NCBI GenBank assembly: GCA_001936135.1
Contig: CP012820.1
Coordinates: 1,054,001 to 1,118,000, forward strand
Origin: Saccharomycopsis fibuligera x Saccharomycopsis cf. fibuligera
Lineage: Eukaryota > Ascomycota > Saccharomycetes > Ascoideales > Saccharomycopsidaceae
DNA length: 64,000 nt
Reading direction: 5' to 3'
Shown: positions 49,416 through 60,034 of the stretch, one piece after another
Position numbering within the stretch: the first letter of the stretch is position 1
Layout: each line of letters begins with the position of its first letter
Made by a program: the position numbers and the translations under genes
Notes under the pieces: generated by a model
Seen by the model: the letters and a program-made list of their open reading frames with translations, nothing else
The model's database searches: none
What the model was told of the DNA's origin: nothing

Positions 49416-49527
49416 CAGCTCTGCTCAGCTCTGCTCTGCTCTATCGTTGGGTACTGCTAGTGAGTGGCAGAATATATAACAAAATCAAAGTACCTGTCCA
49501 CCAAGAAACATACGCACAACACAAGTG
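48559..49527. other. Intergenic, tRNA-Ala to HIT1, with LTR-like ends
   Basis: 969 bases, no gene. Contains the inverted LTR-like pair at 48909-49150 and a 33-base T run at 49383-49415 followed by CTCTGCT repeats. Open frames on the minus strand here have no recognisable homology. Confidence 0.55.
48909..49150. repeat. Inverted pair of TGTTGGGTT-starting sequences, possible old LTR ends
   Basis: Two arms of about 40 bases (48909-48946 on the minus strand, 49108-49150 on the plus strand) are near-identical reversed copies, each opening TGTTGGGTT after an A/T stretch, with about 160 bases between. TGTTGG is a common start of yeast LTRs, and such elements insert near tRNA genes; tRNA-Ala is 350 bases away. 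No internal coding region is seen. If LTRs, they are old, isolated fossil ends; they may instead be another inverted repeat. Confidence 0.35.
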
Positions 49528-49603
49528 ATGACCGTCTGCCAGATATGCAATGAGAACGCTTCAAAGTACAAGTGTCCCAAGTGCAAGATAGCCTAGTACG
49601 TTT

Positions 49604-49639
<36 letters not shown>

Positions 49640-50119
49640 TTGTTGTTGCTGTCTCCGAGTGATTATTTGATTCATAGTATACTAACACTGTCTTTCAGCT
49701 GCTCTCTCTCATGCTTCAAGTCACCAGAGCACAGCCACGAGGCCCTGTCTGCCACTGGTCCGAATACCGGCGGAAATGACAGCAAAAACGATATCAGCAA
49801 ACAGCTGGTGGTGGCTTCGCCCGAAAGTACATTCACGCGTCTAAAGCCACGCACCCAGCGGATATTGGAAAACGACGTGCGACAACACAACGGCAAGCTC
49901 AGAGCGCTTCTCGAACTACCGCAACTCCAAGTGCAGCTATTGGTGTTGCACCGCATTCTTACTGACCCTTCAGTGACTAACGAGCAGTCCCCTGACGCAA
50001 GAAAAGACATTGCGGTAAAGAAGTTAGAAACCCTACGGGAAGACGGTGTGCATGCTAATGAGTTGGTGGAGGAGTTTTGCTCTGTTTTTGAAATGGCAGC
50101 TGGGGGCGCTAACGAGTGA
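49528..50119 (+). CDS. HIT1: HIT1-like zf-HIT protein, box C/D snoRNP assembly (two exons)
   Basis: Exons 49528-49595 and 49699-50119, 162 residues. The zf-HIT zinc finger spans the splice: C-x2-C in VCQICNENASKYKCPKC, then AYCSLSCFKSPEH. The remainder is helical (LRALLELPQLQVQLLVLHRI and NELVEEFCSVFEM), like the helical part of ZNHIT3/Hit1. Hit1 works with Rsa1 in R2TP-guided assembly of box C/D snoRNPs. Other zf-HIT proteins (Bcd1, Vps71) are longer or differ outside the finger, so Hit1 is the best match but not certain. Confidence 0.8.
49596..49698 (+). other. HIT1 intron with a 32-base T run
   Basis: 103 bases: donor GTACGT, perfect TACTAAC branch site at 49680-49686, acceptor CAG 12 bases beyond. 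A T run at 49607-49638 fills a third of the intron. Confidence 0.93.
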
Positions 50120-50141
50120 GTGAACGAGCGAATGGGTGAGC

Positions 50142-50175
<34 letters not shown>

Positions 50176-50947
50176 CTCTGTTGTGAAACGTAACGTTTTA
50201 GTTTTATTCTTTTGCTTACGGGACCTGTGCGCAGGACTGTAGATAACTGCGGTTTCAGTAAAACGTTAGAATCGCTTTGGCGAATTCAGCCACAGGCAAT
50301 TTTTTGTAGAAAGCTTCCAGTTCCCTTTGCCGGTCAACTTTTCATGTTTGGTTAGAAGACCTCAACTTGTGTCGATTCCAAGCAGATGTGACAATTACGC
50401 AATTTCTGGCTGCTATCTACCGGATAATTGTGGTTTTTTATTTTCTGCTTTTCACTTTCATTTTTGTTTTTTCTCTCTCTCCTTCTTTTTTGCAAAAACA
50501 CCCAAGTGAGCATTTGTGGGAACACAAACTAAAACGCTGCGCCAAAAGACCATGTCAGGTAGTTGAGCCTCGCCTTGTATTCCAAATATTGCCTGGTGGG
50601 ATCTACTGGCACTCTGCCTGTGCTAGGTTCCCAAATGCCGTGAACCAGCATCGTCGTCGTGATGACACACACTCCTTTATATCCTCTTACGTTCTCTCTT
50701 AGAAGAGCATACAGAAGATCACTGTCTTCCTGCTAAGTGGAGGCTCCTTCTGCTTCTGTGGCGGTGTTGCATCGATGGCGTGTGTGGCGCAGCACTGCGG
50801 TTTCCCTGCTGGCGGTTAGAGCTTCTCCTTAACCACTCGAGGGGCTTAAATCCAGATCGACGGAAATTCAAAAATACTTCGGAGCACGCATCTGTTAGTC
50901 ACCGCCATCCCCATTATCCGCACACTATCATATCACTAAACTCCAGC
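50120..50947. other. Intergenic, HIT1 to PUT3-like gene
   Basis: 828 bases with a TG run at 50145-50173 and a pyrimidine-rich zone near 50440-50500. A 14-codon upstream ORF (ATG at 50775) lies in the likely leader of the zinc-cluster gene. No other gene. Confidence 0.5.
50145..50173. repeat. TG dinucleotide microsatellite
   Basis: About 14 TG units, 25 bases after the HIT1 stop. Confidence 0.85.
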
Positions 50948-53900
50948 ATGCCCACGAGCGCCACTGCAAAGAAAAGATCCAGTGCGGCTCTGGACGACAG
51001 ACAGCATGTTAAAAGACAGGCCCCGGCAGACTCCTCTTTAGTCCAGCAGCGCGAGCAGCAGCAGCGCGAGCAGCAGCAGCAGTCTGAACCGGCTTCTCGA
51101 GCATCATTGACTTATCCAGCGGTTGGTACCAATTCCAGCACCAGCGCCAGCACCAGCGCCAGCGCCATGGCCAGCGCCAGCACCAACGCAATCTCCAGCG
51201 GCGGCTCGCCATCTCAAAGCTCAGAAAAATCCAATGGTATACTGGCAGGCGGCCTCGACGACAGCGCTCGCAAGAAAAAACGCACAAACTACGCCTGTGT
51301 GCGCTGTCGTAAACGCCATATCAAGTGTCCTGGGGGCAACCCCTGTCAAAAGTGCAAAGCTGCCAGCGCCGCTTGCGAGTATGCTGAAGCCGACAAGAAG
51401 GTTGTTATATCCATGAAGTATTTGCAACGCTTGCAAGAAGAAATCGCTGCGTTGAAGAAGCAAAATGCTAATTTGCGGATTAGAGAGAAAACTAACAATA
51501 GCCGGGCTCGTCATGGCAGCGAGAGCGCGGGGGATCCTCGATCCTTCACGCCGTTGTCTGTTGGCGGAGGAGCCAATGCTGCAACCGCTGCCACTGCAAA
51601 CAACAAGGCTAGCAGTAGTCCCAACAGTAACGTCCACAAAGACCATAGTGCTAGCAGCAGTGATGCGAGCGCCCACGGGTCACCTTCAGGACAGCCAAGC
51701 CACTCCGCAAATGTCAAAGACAACAGCAGCAACAACAGCGCTTTGAATTCGAGCGAAGTAGTGCCGCCCTTCGTTGACCGCCAGCGCAGATTAGTGTGCT
51801 CCAAAACTGGAGAGAAGTTCTATGTTGGGTCCTCCTCCATGACTCTTTTTGGCCTTGAAGTTGAGAGCATGATTCCCGACAACGTCCTCAGAAACAGCAG
51901 CAGCAATGGCAAGCGCCAAAAAGGCGGTAGCAGCAGCAGCAGCAGCAATGGGGAAATGAACTCAAACGAGAAATTGAGCACTGTGTTGGAAAGAGAAGGC
52001 AATGCATACCGCATATATTTGGGCAAAACTGAGACGCGGCCTGGTATTTCAGTCAAGTTTACTCTTCCCTCTTATTCGTATGCTATGCTATTGATTGACA
52101 CGTTCATTACGTACAATGACGGCTGTTTTTATTTTTTCAACGAAGGTATTGTCAAAGAAAGCTTGCGCAGGATCTATAGCCATAACTTATCCAGCAGTAG
52201 TAAGACAACAGCAGATCCTGAACCTCCAGCTCAGGACTCCATTATTGAAACTATCAATTTTTGCAAACTTTTGCTTATTTTTGCCATTGGAGAAATGTAT
52301 CTAGGAACTGCTAATGACACTAACGGCACCAAGCTAAACACTCCCAGACTACCGGGCTCCGGGTTTTTCCAGCAAGCATCAGAGTTATTCACGGGGCTTT
52401 TTGCTTCAGGTGCCATTGATAACGTTGCCAGGGAAGGCGGCGTTGAAGTTATGCTTCTTTATGCGTTTTATTTGCAAGTGGCCGATTGTACAGTGGCTTC
52501 GTATTTCTACTTTGGCATTGCGCTACGAGCTTCTTTGATTTTGGGCTTGCACGTTGACGTGGAGAAAGATACATTGTCAAGATTCGAATTGGAGCACCGC
52601 CGTCGACTATGGTGGACTGTCTATATGTTTGAACGGATGTTATCCTCGAAAGCCGGCTTGCCGTTATCCCTCAGTGATGACTCAATCTCTACCGAGTTGC
52701 CGCAGGATTTTGATTTGTCCAACCCGCCCAAAAGTTGCGAGCACTATATTTTCCCCGAAGCGGAGTATATTAAAAGCTGTGTCACTATTGTCCAAATCAA
52801 TGCGTTGATCTTGTCATCATTGTATCAAAAGGAGCCAACCACCAATATCTTGCCGGTGATTGCTGAATTGATCAATAAGTTGTTTGGCTGGAAAGAAAGC
52901 TTACCTGAATTCTTAAGACCGAATTTTCTGTGCTCGAATTTTAAAATTCCAAGACTTGTGGCCAATTTGATGACAGAGTATTTCCAAGGAATAAACTTGG
53001 CAGTAAGGCCGTTATTATTTTATTTAACGACAAAGCAAATCAAAATTAACAAGACCAGTGACGTGTACATTGACTTGACGAAATACTCTGATTCGATTTT
53101 AACGTTGCTAAATGCGTCGTTTCAAGGATCCATCAACACAATACGATCGCTTTGGGCCTTGATGCCCGAAAACATGGTAGCGTTATTTGGATACATGGAC
53201 CGTGAGTACTTATTTACCGCGGCAGCCACTTTGATCTTATTCAATGTCGCTTTCGGAGTCCATGATGCCACAGAAGAACATTTGGACCATGCATTGTATA
53301 TGTTTACCAAAATGCGTAATTTGGGCAATAATCCAGCGGAATTACGAAGAGCGCAGTTGCTCAAGCTTATGCAGACATTCAATTTCAACAAGAGAATGGA
53401 ACAGTTGATTAACAAATATGACGACAACTTGGAGTACGAACGTTTGTTGAGTATTAGCAGTGCTAATTGTCGCTCAAAGAAAGGATCGGTACCGAAGAAC
53501 AAAGGCAATAATACTGATGATAGCAGTAACATTGATAATAATAGCGAGGTGCAAAAAACTTTCAATAAAAAGTTGCTCAATAAAGAAAAACGAAAGCAAG
53601 TCAATAATAATCGTTTCATATATCAAAAGAAACGTACAAACTGGAATGCAGCAAGTGCCACTGCCAACGCTAGCACCAACCCGGGAAGCGATGTTTCTGT
53701 TGCTTCTCCGGCATCCGTGACATCGCCAGCAGCCACCAGCACTACAAGCTTTGGCTCATATAACGATCATAGCAATGACAGTACCATAGTATTCACCGAG
53801 AATAGCATTCATGACATAAATGACATAATTTCCATTCACAGCGTCAATCATCCGGTTTCCAACACTAGAAATGATGGTCTATTGCCGAACCGTGGTATTG

Positions 53901-54472
53901 GGGCTGATTCTTCTCATCATTGCAAATCACCAATCCCCACCTCCACAACCTTGCCGATATCTCAGACTGCGTCTAGAAATAGCATGCCTCATCATCATAA
54001 TACACATACAACTACAGGTGCAAATACGGAAAGCGGCGATGTGACGAATGGCTTCTCGTTAAGGATGCCAACACCAGCACCGGGAGCTGAGCATGCGACT
54101 AACGCCGTCAGTGGCGGAAACCATACTTTCAACAATAACCACCATCAGCATCAGCACCAGCACCAGCACCAGCAATTGGGCTACGAGAATCCTAATAATT
54201 TGATTTTTGGCACAGGTATAGGCACAGGCAACCTTACAGGAGGAGCAATCCCTACGGAATCAGGCGGCACCGCAGGCACCGCCAACCATAGCTCACCGAC
54301 ATTTTTCGATGCGCTTGGAAAATTTGATATTTCTAGCGGAACCGCATTTTGTGGATTTATGAATAATTCTCTGGCTATTGATAATGAGCTTTGGGATGAG
54401 ATCACTAACCAGCCAACTTGGTTGAACGATGTTAGCGAGGAATTTCAGCATTTGATGGACAATCTTAATTGA
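50948..54472 (+). CDS. PUT3: PUT3-like Zn2Cys6 transcription factor
   Basis: 1174 residues. The zinc cluster at about residues 115-146 reads CVRCRKRHIKCPGGNPCQKC with a final C before EYAEA; a KYLQRLQEEIAALKKQN dimerisation coil follows. The finger, linker (VVISMKYLQRLQ) and later YVGSSSMTLFGLEVES closely resemble S. cerevisiae Put3, activator of proline utilisation genes. A fungal_trans middle domain (about 370-830) shows HRRRLWWTVYMFERML and GLPLSLSDD. Long Ser/Ala/Gln/Asn tracts lie at both ends, with a His/Gln repeat near residue 1070. The upstream in-frame codon at 50780 is GTG, so the ATG at 50948 is used. Orthology to Put3 is likely but untested; target genes are unknown. Confidence 0.85.
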   Translation: MPTSATAKKRSSAALDDRQHVKRQAPADSSLVQQREQQQREQQQQSEPASRASLTYPAVGTNSSTSASTSASAMASASTNAISSGGSPSQSSEKSNGILAGGLDDSARKKKRTNYACVRCRKRHIKCPGGNPCQKCKAASAACEYAEADKKVVISMKYLQRLQEEIAALKKQNANLRIREKTNNSRARHGSESAGDPRSFTPLSVGGGANAATAATANNKASSSPNSNVHKDHSASSSDASAHGSPSGQPSHSANVKDNSSNNSALNSSEVVPPFVDRQRRLVCSKTGEKFYVGSSSMTLFGLEVESMIPDNVLRNSSSNGKRQKGGSSSSSSNGEMNSNEKLSTVLEREGNAYRIYLGKTETRPGISVKFTLPSYSYAMLLIDTFITYNDGCFYFFNEGIVKESLRRIYSHNLSSSSKTTADPEPPAQDSIIETINFCKLLLIFAIGEMYLGTANDTNGTKLNTPRLPGSGFFQQASELFTGLFASGAIDNVAREGGVEVMLLYAFYLQVADCTVASYFYFGIALRASLILGLHVDVEKDTLSRFELEHRRRLWWTVYMFERMLSSKAGLPLSLSDDSISTELPQDFDLSNPPKSCEHYIFPEAEYIKSCVTIVQINALILSSLYQKEPTTNILPVIAELINKLFGWKESLPEFLRPNFLCSNFKIPRLVANLMTEYFQGINLAVRPLLFYLTTKQIKINKTSDVYIDLTKYSDSILTLLNASFQGSINTIRSLWALMPENMVALFGYMDREYLFTAAATLILFNVAFGVHDATEEHLDHALYMFTKMRNLGNNPAELRRAQLLKLMQTFNFNKRMEQLINKYDDNLEYERLLSISSANCRSKKGSVPKNKGNNTDDSSNIDNNSEVQKTFNKKLLNKEKRKQVNNNRFIYQKKRTNWNAASATANASTNPGSDVSVASPASVTSPAATSTTSFGSYNDHSNDSTIVFTENSIHDINDIISIHSVNHPVSNTRNDGLLPNRGIGADSSHHCKSPIPTSTTLPISQTASRNSMPHHHNTHTTTGANTESGDVTNGFSLRMPTPAPGAEHATNAVSGGNHTFNNNHHQHQHQHQHQQLGYENPNNLIFGTGIGTGNLTGGAIPTESGGTAGTANHSSPTFFDALGKFDISSGTAFCGFMNNSLAIDNELWDEITNQPTWLNDVSEEFQHLMDNLN

Positions 54473-55846
54473 CTGACATAGGCTATTAGTATCATTTGCG
54501 ATGAAGTAGCTGGCCGGCTGATTGGCCATTTGGAGAAGCTTACTTCAACTGAGCGAGGGGCTCGTACCCCATGCCTTCTTCAAAGAACCCATTTGCAGAG
54601 GTCTATTTTCTTTTTTTCTTTTTTTCTTTTTTTCTTTTCTTTTTTTTTTTTTCTTTCTTTTTTTTTTTTTTTTTATAAATATATATATATCGAGTAATGT
54701 TTATAGATTTCGTTTATATCGCTTTGCATAGTGACTATCGACGAGTATAATTTTACAGATAATGATTATTTATAAACTCCTTCTACTTGAGGATGGTAAG
54801 GCCTCTTATTAGTGGTAAAATTTACCGTATACAATATCTGTCAAAGCTTGTAGCTCGAAGCAACCAACAAACCTTGCATCCGTGTTCGGCCAAAGAATAC
54901 GTAAGCTCATGGCTGTTGTACATTGACCCCACCAAATAAACGCAGAATAAAGCCTCATCAAAAAACCGTCTTGACACTATCCACTCTATAGGCTTTTCCC
55001 TTCTGCAGATCTGGTGGTTGGTGGAGTATATCTTGGATTTTCACCACAATCAAATTATCAAATGTTTTTCGCCAGCCAATGTATATGCTAATTTACAGGC
55101 ATTGAGATATCAACTATGCTCGAGAATTCTTCCCCACATCGTCGCTATTTTAGCCATTGCGTCTTCTTGTTACTCGATTTGTTCGCACTAGATCAGAGTC
55201 TATTACTGGTAATTTTATACTAGCTTCAAATTTGTGGCGGGCCGTTTGCTCAACTCCATTGGGACAGCAAAAGCGTGGCAGGCATCTTTACAAAGATTAT
55301 TGACTTTACTGTTTTCATAACAAATAGCAGGAGTAAGTAAAACACTCTGCAATTGCGAGCACTACATTACTACAATTGACTGCTCTATGTGAGAGCTTTG
55401 CTTGGCATCTTTCAAACCCCAGGAGGTTGAGTAGCGATCACTGGCTCGGGATGGGCGTCAAGCTCCTCGTATTGCATGGTACTGCATGGTTCGTAGCAGC
55501 AGCGGCTGAGCGATTGCGCAACTCGAGAAACTCCGTATGACAATTTTTTTACTAAGATGCCCCCATGCGAATGAGTCTTTGGCACTAGTTGGTTCCCTGT
55601 CGTTGGGGATTTTTCTCTTTCTACAACTGTATATAGTCCAGCACATCCCTTGTTTCTTGTCCATTGTCGGTACCTATAAATAATCTTTCCAGTGCGGCTG
55701 CTTTGGAGAATCTTGCTGCTGTTAGTCCGTAACCCACTGTCAAGTAATCTTTATCAACTTTTGGCTTGAACTTCTGGTCGATTGACTGATAAGGTTTTGA
55801 TAAACCAACAGGTTTTGCATATAAACTATACCATAGACTAACTCCA
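54473..55846. other. Intergenic, PUT3-like gene to first MCH transporter
   Basis: 1.37 kb. A long T/C-rich tract occupies 54600-54674. The rest is mixed AT with no supported ORF or RNA. It probably holds the transporter promoter, including a TATAAATA at 55675-55682. Confidence 0.5.
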
Positions 55847-57550
55847 ATGCACTCAACTATCAACTTCTTTGCCAACACATTCAACGGCTTGAAACATAGC
55901 AGAAAACTGTCAGGCTCCAGCTCTTTGGACCGCTCCATTTCCATAGTACCGTCCGAAACTGGCCGCCGTCAAAATCACGGTATCCTTTTGGCCGATCTCA
56001 CCACCGCTGACAACAACAACATCAGTGCTAAAAGGCCGAAAAGACATTCGGTCAACGAAAACACGTTGAACGCCAAAAACAATGATATCCATTCAGAAGA
56101 TAACACTGCTATAGCTGGGCCATCCACAGCAAATCACCGTAACGACCATCGCAGTCACGATAACGCCCCAGCAGTTTCCAAAAAATTAACCAGTAATGGC
56201 AGCGGTGACAATAACACCAGCAGCAGAAGAAGCAGCAGCAGCAGAAGTAACAGCACAAGAGACAGCGCCGCCAGCCTAAGGGACCCAGACGAGTTAGATT
56301 TCCCTGAAGGTGGGCTTCGCGCTTGGCTTTGTGTCTTGGGATCGTTCCTTGGTCTTACTAATTGTTTCGGCACGATCAACAGCGTCTCTGCCATTGAAAC
56401 CTACATTGCCCATAACCAGCTTGCTAATGTTAGCGCCTCCGTCATTGGCTGGGTGTTTTCCATCTACATGTGTGTTGCTTTGCTCTTTGGGGTATTCACG
56501 GGCCATTTGTTTGACACCCAGGGCCCACGTATTCCCATCATCATGGGAACAGTACTTACTTTTGTAGGGGTCTTCGCTATGGGGAACTGCCATACCATCT
56601 GGCAGTTTATTTTGGCCTTTGGGATCGTTGCTGGCTTGGGTACCGCGGTGCAAATGTCTGCTCTCGTGGGGGTCATCTCGCACTACTTTTACAAACGCAG
56701 AGGCATCGCTATTGGGCTCTCTACCATCGGTGGGTCAGTGGGAGGCGCCGTTTTTCCAATCATGCTTCGCAAGTTGTATTCCTCGGTGGGGTTTGTATGG
56801 GCCAGCCGGATTTTCGGCTTTTTGCTTGCATTTTTGGATTTGTGCGCGCTAGTGTTGATAACTCCACGCTTTCCCCCAAGAAAGACTTTATCAAATAAAA
56901 AAATGTCCATTTGGCAAAAAGCTGGAAATTTTTTTGCAAAGACATTAGACCTCGAGGCATTCAAGGATCCGAGGTTCGCATTCTGTACATTAGCAGTGAC
57001 TTTCTCTGAGGTTTTCCTCGTCACTGCCATGACATACTATGGCTCGTATGCGCTTTTCGTCGGCAATTCGCAAGATACCGCATATTTGCTCATTACAGTG
57101 CTAAACGCTACCGGGGTGGTTGCCAGAGCTGCTGCTGGCTACGGATCCGATAAATTGGGTAAATACAACGTCATGACAGGAATGGTTTTCTTTGCTTCAT
57201 TGTTCTGCTTGGTAGTTTGGCTTCCATTCGGTCACCACACTGGAGGTCTTTATGCGTTTTCTGTACTTTATGGTATTGCTTCTGCTGCAGTGCTTAGTTT
57301 GACTCCGTTGTGCGTTAGTCAAATCTCCAGAGTCGAGGATTTCGGCAGAAAGTATGCTACCTGCTATTTTGTGGTTGCCTTGGGTACGCTAATTGGTATT
57401 CCAATTTCTGGTCTTTTCATTGGCGGCCATGGCACTTCAAAACAGTATGATAATTTCATTATCTTTGTCAGTGTTCTTGGGTTTGTTGGGGTGCTTTTCT
57501 GGTTGATTTCTCGTTGGTTCGCTGTGAGATTCAAATTATGCGTTTATTAG
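55847..57550 (+). CDS. MCH-type monocarboxylate-porter-like MFS transporter, copy 1
   Basis: 567 residues. A disordered N-terminus of about 145 residues is Ser/Asn/Arg-rich. The transporter core starts at DFPEGGLRAWLCVLGSFLGL, the signature of the fungal Mch4/Esbp6 branch of the major facilitator superfamily. Twelve spans follow, with GPRIPIIMGT, GLGTAVQMSALVGVISHYF and YKRRGIAIGLSTIGGSVGG as family segments. The members include riboflavin and unknown substrates, and S. cerevisiae Mch proteins do not carry monocarboxylates, so the substrate is open. It is a tandem duplicate of the gene at 58451. The first ATG is used, and both copies begin MHSTxNxFANTF. Confidence 0.9.
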   Translation: MHSTINFFANTFNGLKHSRKLSGSSSLDRSISIVPSETGRRQNHGILLADLTTADNNNISAKRPKRHSVNENTLNAKNNDIHSEDNTAIAGPSTANHRNDHRSHDNAPAVSKKLTSNGSGDNNTSSRRSSSSRSNSTRDSAASLRDPDELDFPEGGLRAWLCVLGSFLGLTNCFGTINSVSAIETYIAHNQLANVSASVIGWVFSIYMCVALLFGVFTGHLFDTQGPRIPIIMGTVLTFVGVFAMGNCHTIWQFILAFGIVAGLGTAVQMSALVGVISHYFYKRRGIAIGLSTIGGSVGGAVFPIMLRKLYSSVGFVWASRIFGFLLAFLDLCALVLITPRFPPRKTLSNKKMSIWQKAGNFFAKTLDLEAFKDPRFAFCTLAVTFSEVFLVTAMTYYGSYALFVGNSQDTAYLLITVLNATGVVARAAAGYGSDKLGKYNVMTGMVFFASLFCLVVWLPFGHHTGGLYAFSVLYGIASAAVLSLTPLCVSQISRVEDFGRKYATCYFVVALGTLIGIPISGLFIGGHGTSKQYDNFIIFVSVLGFVGVLFWLISRWFAVRFKLCVY

Positions 57551-57964
57551 ATTGGCACAGTAACCCAACCAGTATTTTCGGCAATCCTTTCCAGTAGCTT
57601 TCTTCTCTGCCTCTTTTTAATTTTTTGCTTATTTTCTGTACTCCGAGTTTACATGGAGCTGCCGTCTCTCATGCACTTGAAATTATCGCTCATTGTTTTA
57701 GGCCTTGTTTTATACTACATCTTGCTACAATTATATCGTACTACTAATTGAGATCTCTTTAGTTGTGTAAACTGTAGTGCTAGCCACAGCTAAACGGGCT
57801 GATATATGTTAAGATCCACTTTTTTGATCAATATCATCTACGGTTTCGTACGCCATGCTAGCGGTGCTGTAGTTACTCCATATGACAATAAATCTCATGT
57901 TTCTATACCCTTGAGCAAGTGCCTTTTGCCAACATTGCTTGTGACTGTTTTTTTCTTTTCTTTG

Positions 57965-58004
<40 letters not shown>

Positions 58005-58450
58005 CGTCTTGACGGCAAACACCCTTTCAGCTGCCGGCCTCACATGTTGGCGGGACTGCGTCTGGTGGTAAGACCCTACATCTACTGACTTTGAGAGTCC
58101 GACACCGGGCCGCCAGCCGCGCCTAGGTTATGCAGCTTTCTGCCGACAAACTTCAATTTCGATTTCAGCCTCGGGAGGCCTAGTGATTTATGAGCGAAAA
58201 ATATCTTGCACCGGAAGATGCGCGGGGATTTTACCATTTGCAATTCTTTCTCTTCTCTTGTTTAATTTATGCCTTTCAAGCTGGCTTTGTATGCCTTTGA
58301 AAATCATAATTGCAAAAAAACCTCTTATACCAACTTTAAAAGATTAGCTGAGCTCGAGTCATTTGAAGCGTCGCCACAGTTTAGCTGGATACTGGAAAGA
58401 CTGATTTCCCAACTATTAGCCATTTGACTAAACAAATTCAGTCACTCGTC
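57551..58450. other. Intergenic between the two MCH copies
   Basis: 900 bases with a 39-base T run (57966-58004) and a GC-richer stretch near 58020-58200 that may hold promoter sites. No gene, and no obvious similarity to the upstream region of copy 1. Confidence 0.5.
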
Positions 58451-60034
58451 ATGCATTCAACATTCAACACATTTGCCAACACTTTCAGATACTTGAAACA
58501 TAGCAGGAGAGATTCCTCTTTCGACCAGTCTGTTACCTCGGCACCATCTTTGGCAAATAGCATCAATAACTTTGCTCTAAATGATTTAGTCAACAACGAG
58601 AACCACACCAAATTTAAAAGATCTAAAAGACAATTAGTCAACGAGACCACCACTCGCTCTGCAGATACTGCGTTTCAATCCGAAGAAAATGTTGCTATTA
58701 CTGGACCCGACAATAATGCTAGCAGCTCGGCAAGAGCAGCATCTATTAATAGCACGGTGAATGACCAAAACGACGAGTTAGATTTCCCTGAAGGTGGGCT
58801 TCGCGCCTGGCTTTGTGTCTTGGGATCGTTCCTTGGTCTTATGAACTGTTTTGGCACCAGTAACAGTATCTCGGCTATCGAAACCTACATTGCTCACAAT
58901 CAGCTTTCCAACGTCAGTGCTTCGTCTGTTGGTTGGGTGTTTTCCATTTACCTTTGTGTTACTTTGCTTTTCGGAATCTTCACGGGCCATTTGTTTGACA
59001 CCCAGGGCCCACGTATTCCCATCATCATGGGAACAGTACTTACTTTTGCAGGAGTCTTCGCTATGGGGAACTGCCATACCATCTGGCAGTTTATTTTGGC
59101 CTTTGGGATCGTTGCTGGCTTGGGCACCGCGGTGCAAATGTCTGCTCTCGTCGGAGTCATCTCGCACTACTTTTACAAACACCGAGGCATGGCTATTGGG
59201 TTAGCCACCGTCGGAGGATCCTTTGGTGGTGCGGTTTTCCCGATCATGTTGCGCAAATTGTACTCTAATGTTGGATTTCAGTGGGCTAGCCGGATTTTTG
59301 GCTTTTTGCTTGGATTTTTGGATTTGTGTGCTTTAGTATTAATCACTCCACGTTTCCCACCAAAGAAGATAATCTCAGACAAGGGATTAACCATGCGGCA
59401 GAAGACTAAAATTTTTTTTGCTAGAACTTTAGATCTTGAAGCTTTCAAAGATCCAAGATTTGCTTTTTGCACCTTAGCCATCACGTTCTCAGAGGTTTTT
59501 TTAATGACTGCCATGACATACTATGGATCTTATGCCCTTTTTGTTGGCAATTCTGAAGATACTTCGTATTTGCTAATCACCCTAATGAATGCCACAGGAG
59601 TCATTGCTAGAGCCGCCGCGGGATTCGCTTCTGACAAAGTTGGTAAATTCAATCTCATGATGGGAATGTTATTTTTTGCTTCTTTGTTTTGTTTGATTGT
59701 GTGGCTTCCATTTGGTCACCATATTGGCGGACTTTATGCATTCTCGGTACTTTTTGGTATGGCTTCAACCGCAGTGTTAAGCTTGTCACCATTGTGCGTT
59801 AGTCAAATTTCAAGAGTTGAGGATTTTGGCAAAAAGTACTCCACTTGTTGTTTCATTGAAGCTTTGGGAGTTTTGATTGGGATTCCAATTTCTGGGCTTT
59901 TTATCGGAGACCATGGTACAACAAAGCAGTATGACAATTATATTATTTTCACTAGTGTTCTAGGGTTCGTCGGGGTGCTTCTTTGGGTGATTTCTCGCTG
60001 GTTCGCTGTAAAGTTTAAATTGTGTGTTTACTAA
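58451..60034 (+). CDS. MCH-type monocarboxylate-porter-like MFS transporter, copy 2
   Basis: 527 residues, tandem paralogue of the preceding gene in the same orientation. The N-terminal tail is shorter (about 105 residues) and diverged apart from MHSTFNTFANTF and a KHSRR motif. The core runs from DFPEGGLRAW to the identical end FKLCVY. Two coding tracts are almost identical to copy 1 at the DNA level while neighbouring sequence differs at many third positions. The upstream in-frame codon at 58424 is TTG, so the ATG at 58451, which aligns with the copy 1 start, is used. Substrate unknown. Confidence 0.9.
   Translation: MHSTFNTFANTFRYLKHSRRDSSFDQSVTSAPSLANSINNFALNDLVNNENHTKFKRSKRQLVNETTTRSADTAFQSEENVAITGPDNNASSSARAASINSTVNDQNDELDFPEGGLRAWLCVLGSFLGLMNCFGTSNSISAIETYIAHNQLSNVSASSVGWVFSIYLCVTLLFGIFTGHLFDTQGPRIPIIMGTVLTFAGVFAMGNCHTIWQFILAFGIVAGLGTAVQMSALVGVISHYFYKHRGMAIGLATVGGSFGGAVFPIMLRKLYSNVGFQWASRIFGFLLGFLDLCALVLITPRFPPKKIISDKGLTMRQKTKIFFARTLDLEAFKDPRFAFCTLAITFSEVFLMTAMTYYGSYALFVGNSEDTSYLLITLMNATGVIARAAAGFASDKVGKFNLMMGMLFFASLFCLIVWLPFGHHIGGLYAFSVLFGMASTAVLSLSPLCVSQISRVEDFGKKYSTCCFIEALGVLIGIPISGLFIGDHGTTKQYDNYIIFTSVLGFVGVLLWVISRWFAVKFKLCVY

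Noticed and set aside
55820-55825. TATAAA immediately before the first MCH gene as its TATA box
   Set aside because: Only 22 bases from the ATG, too close for a yeast TATA element.
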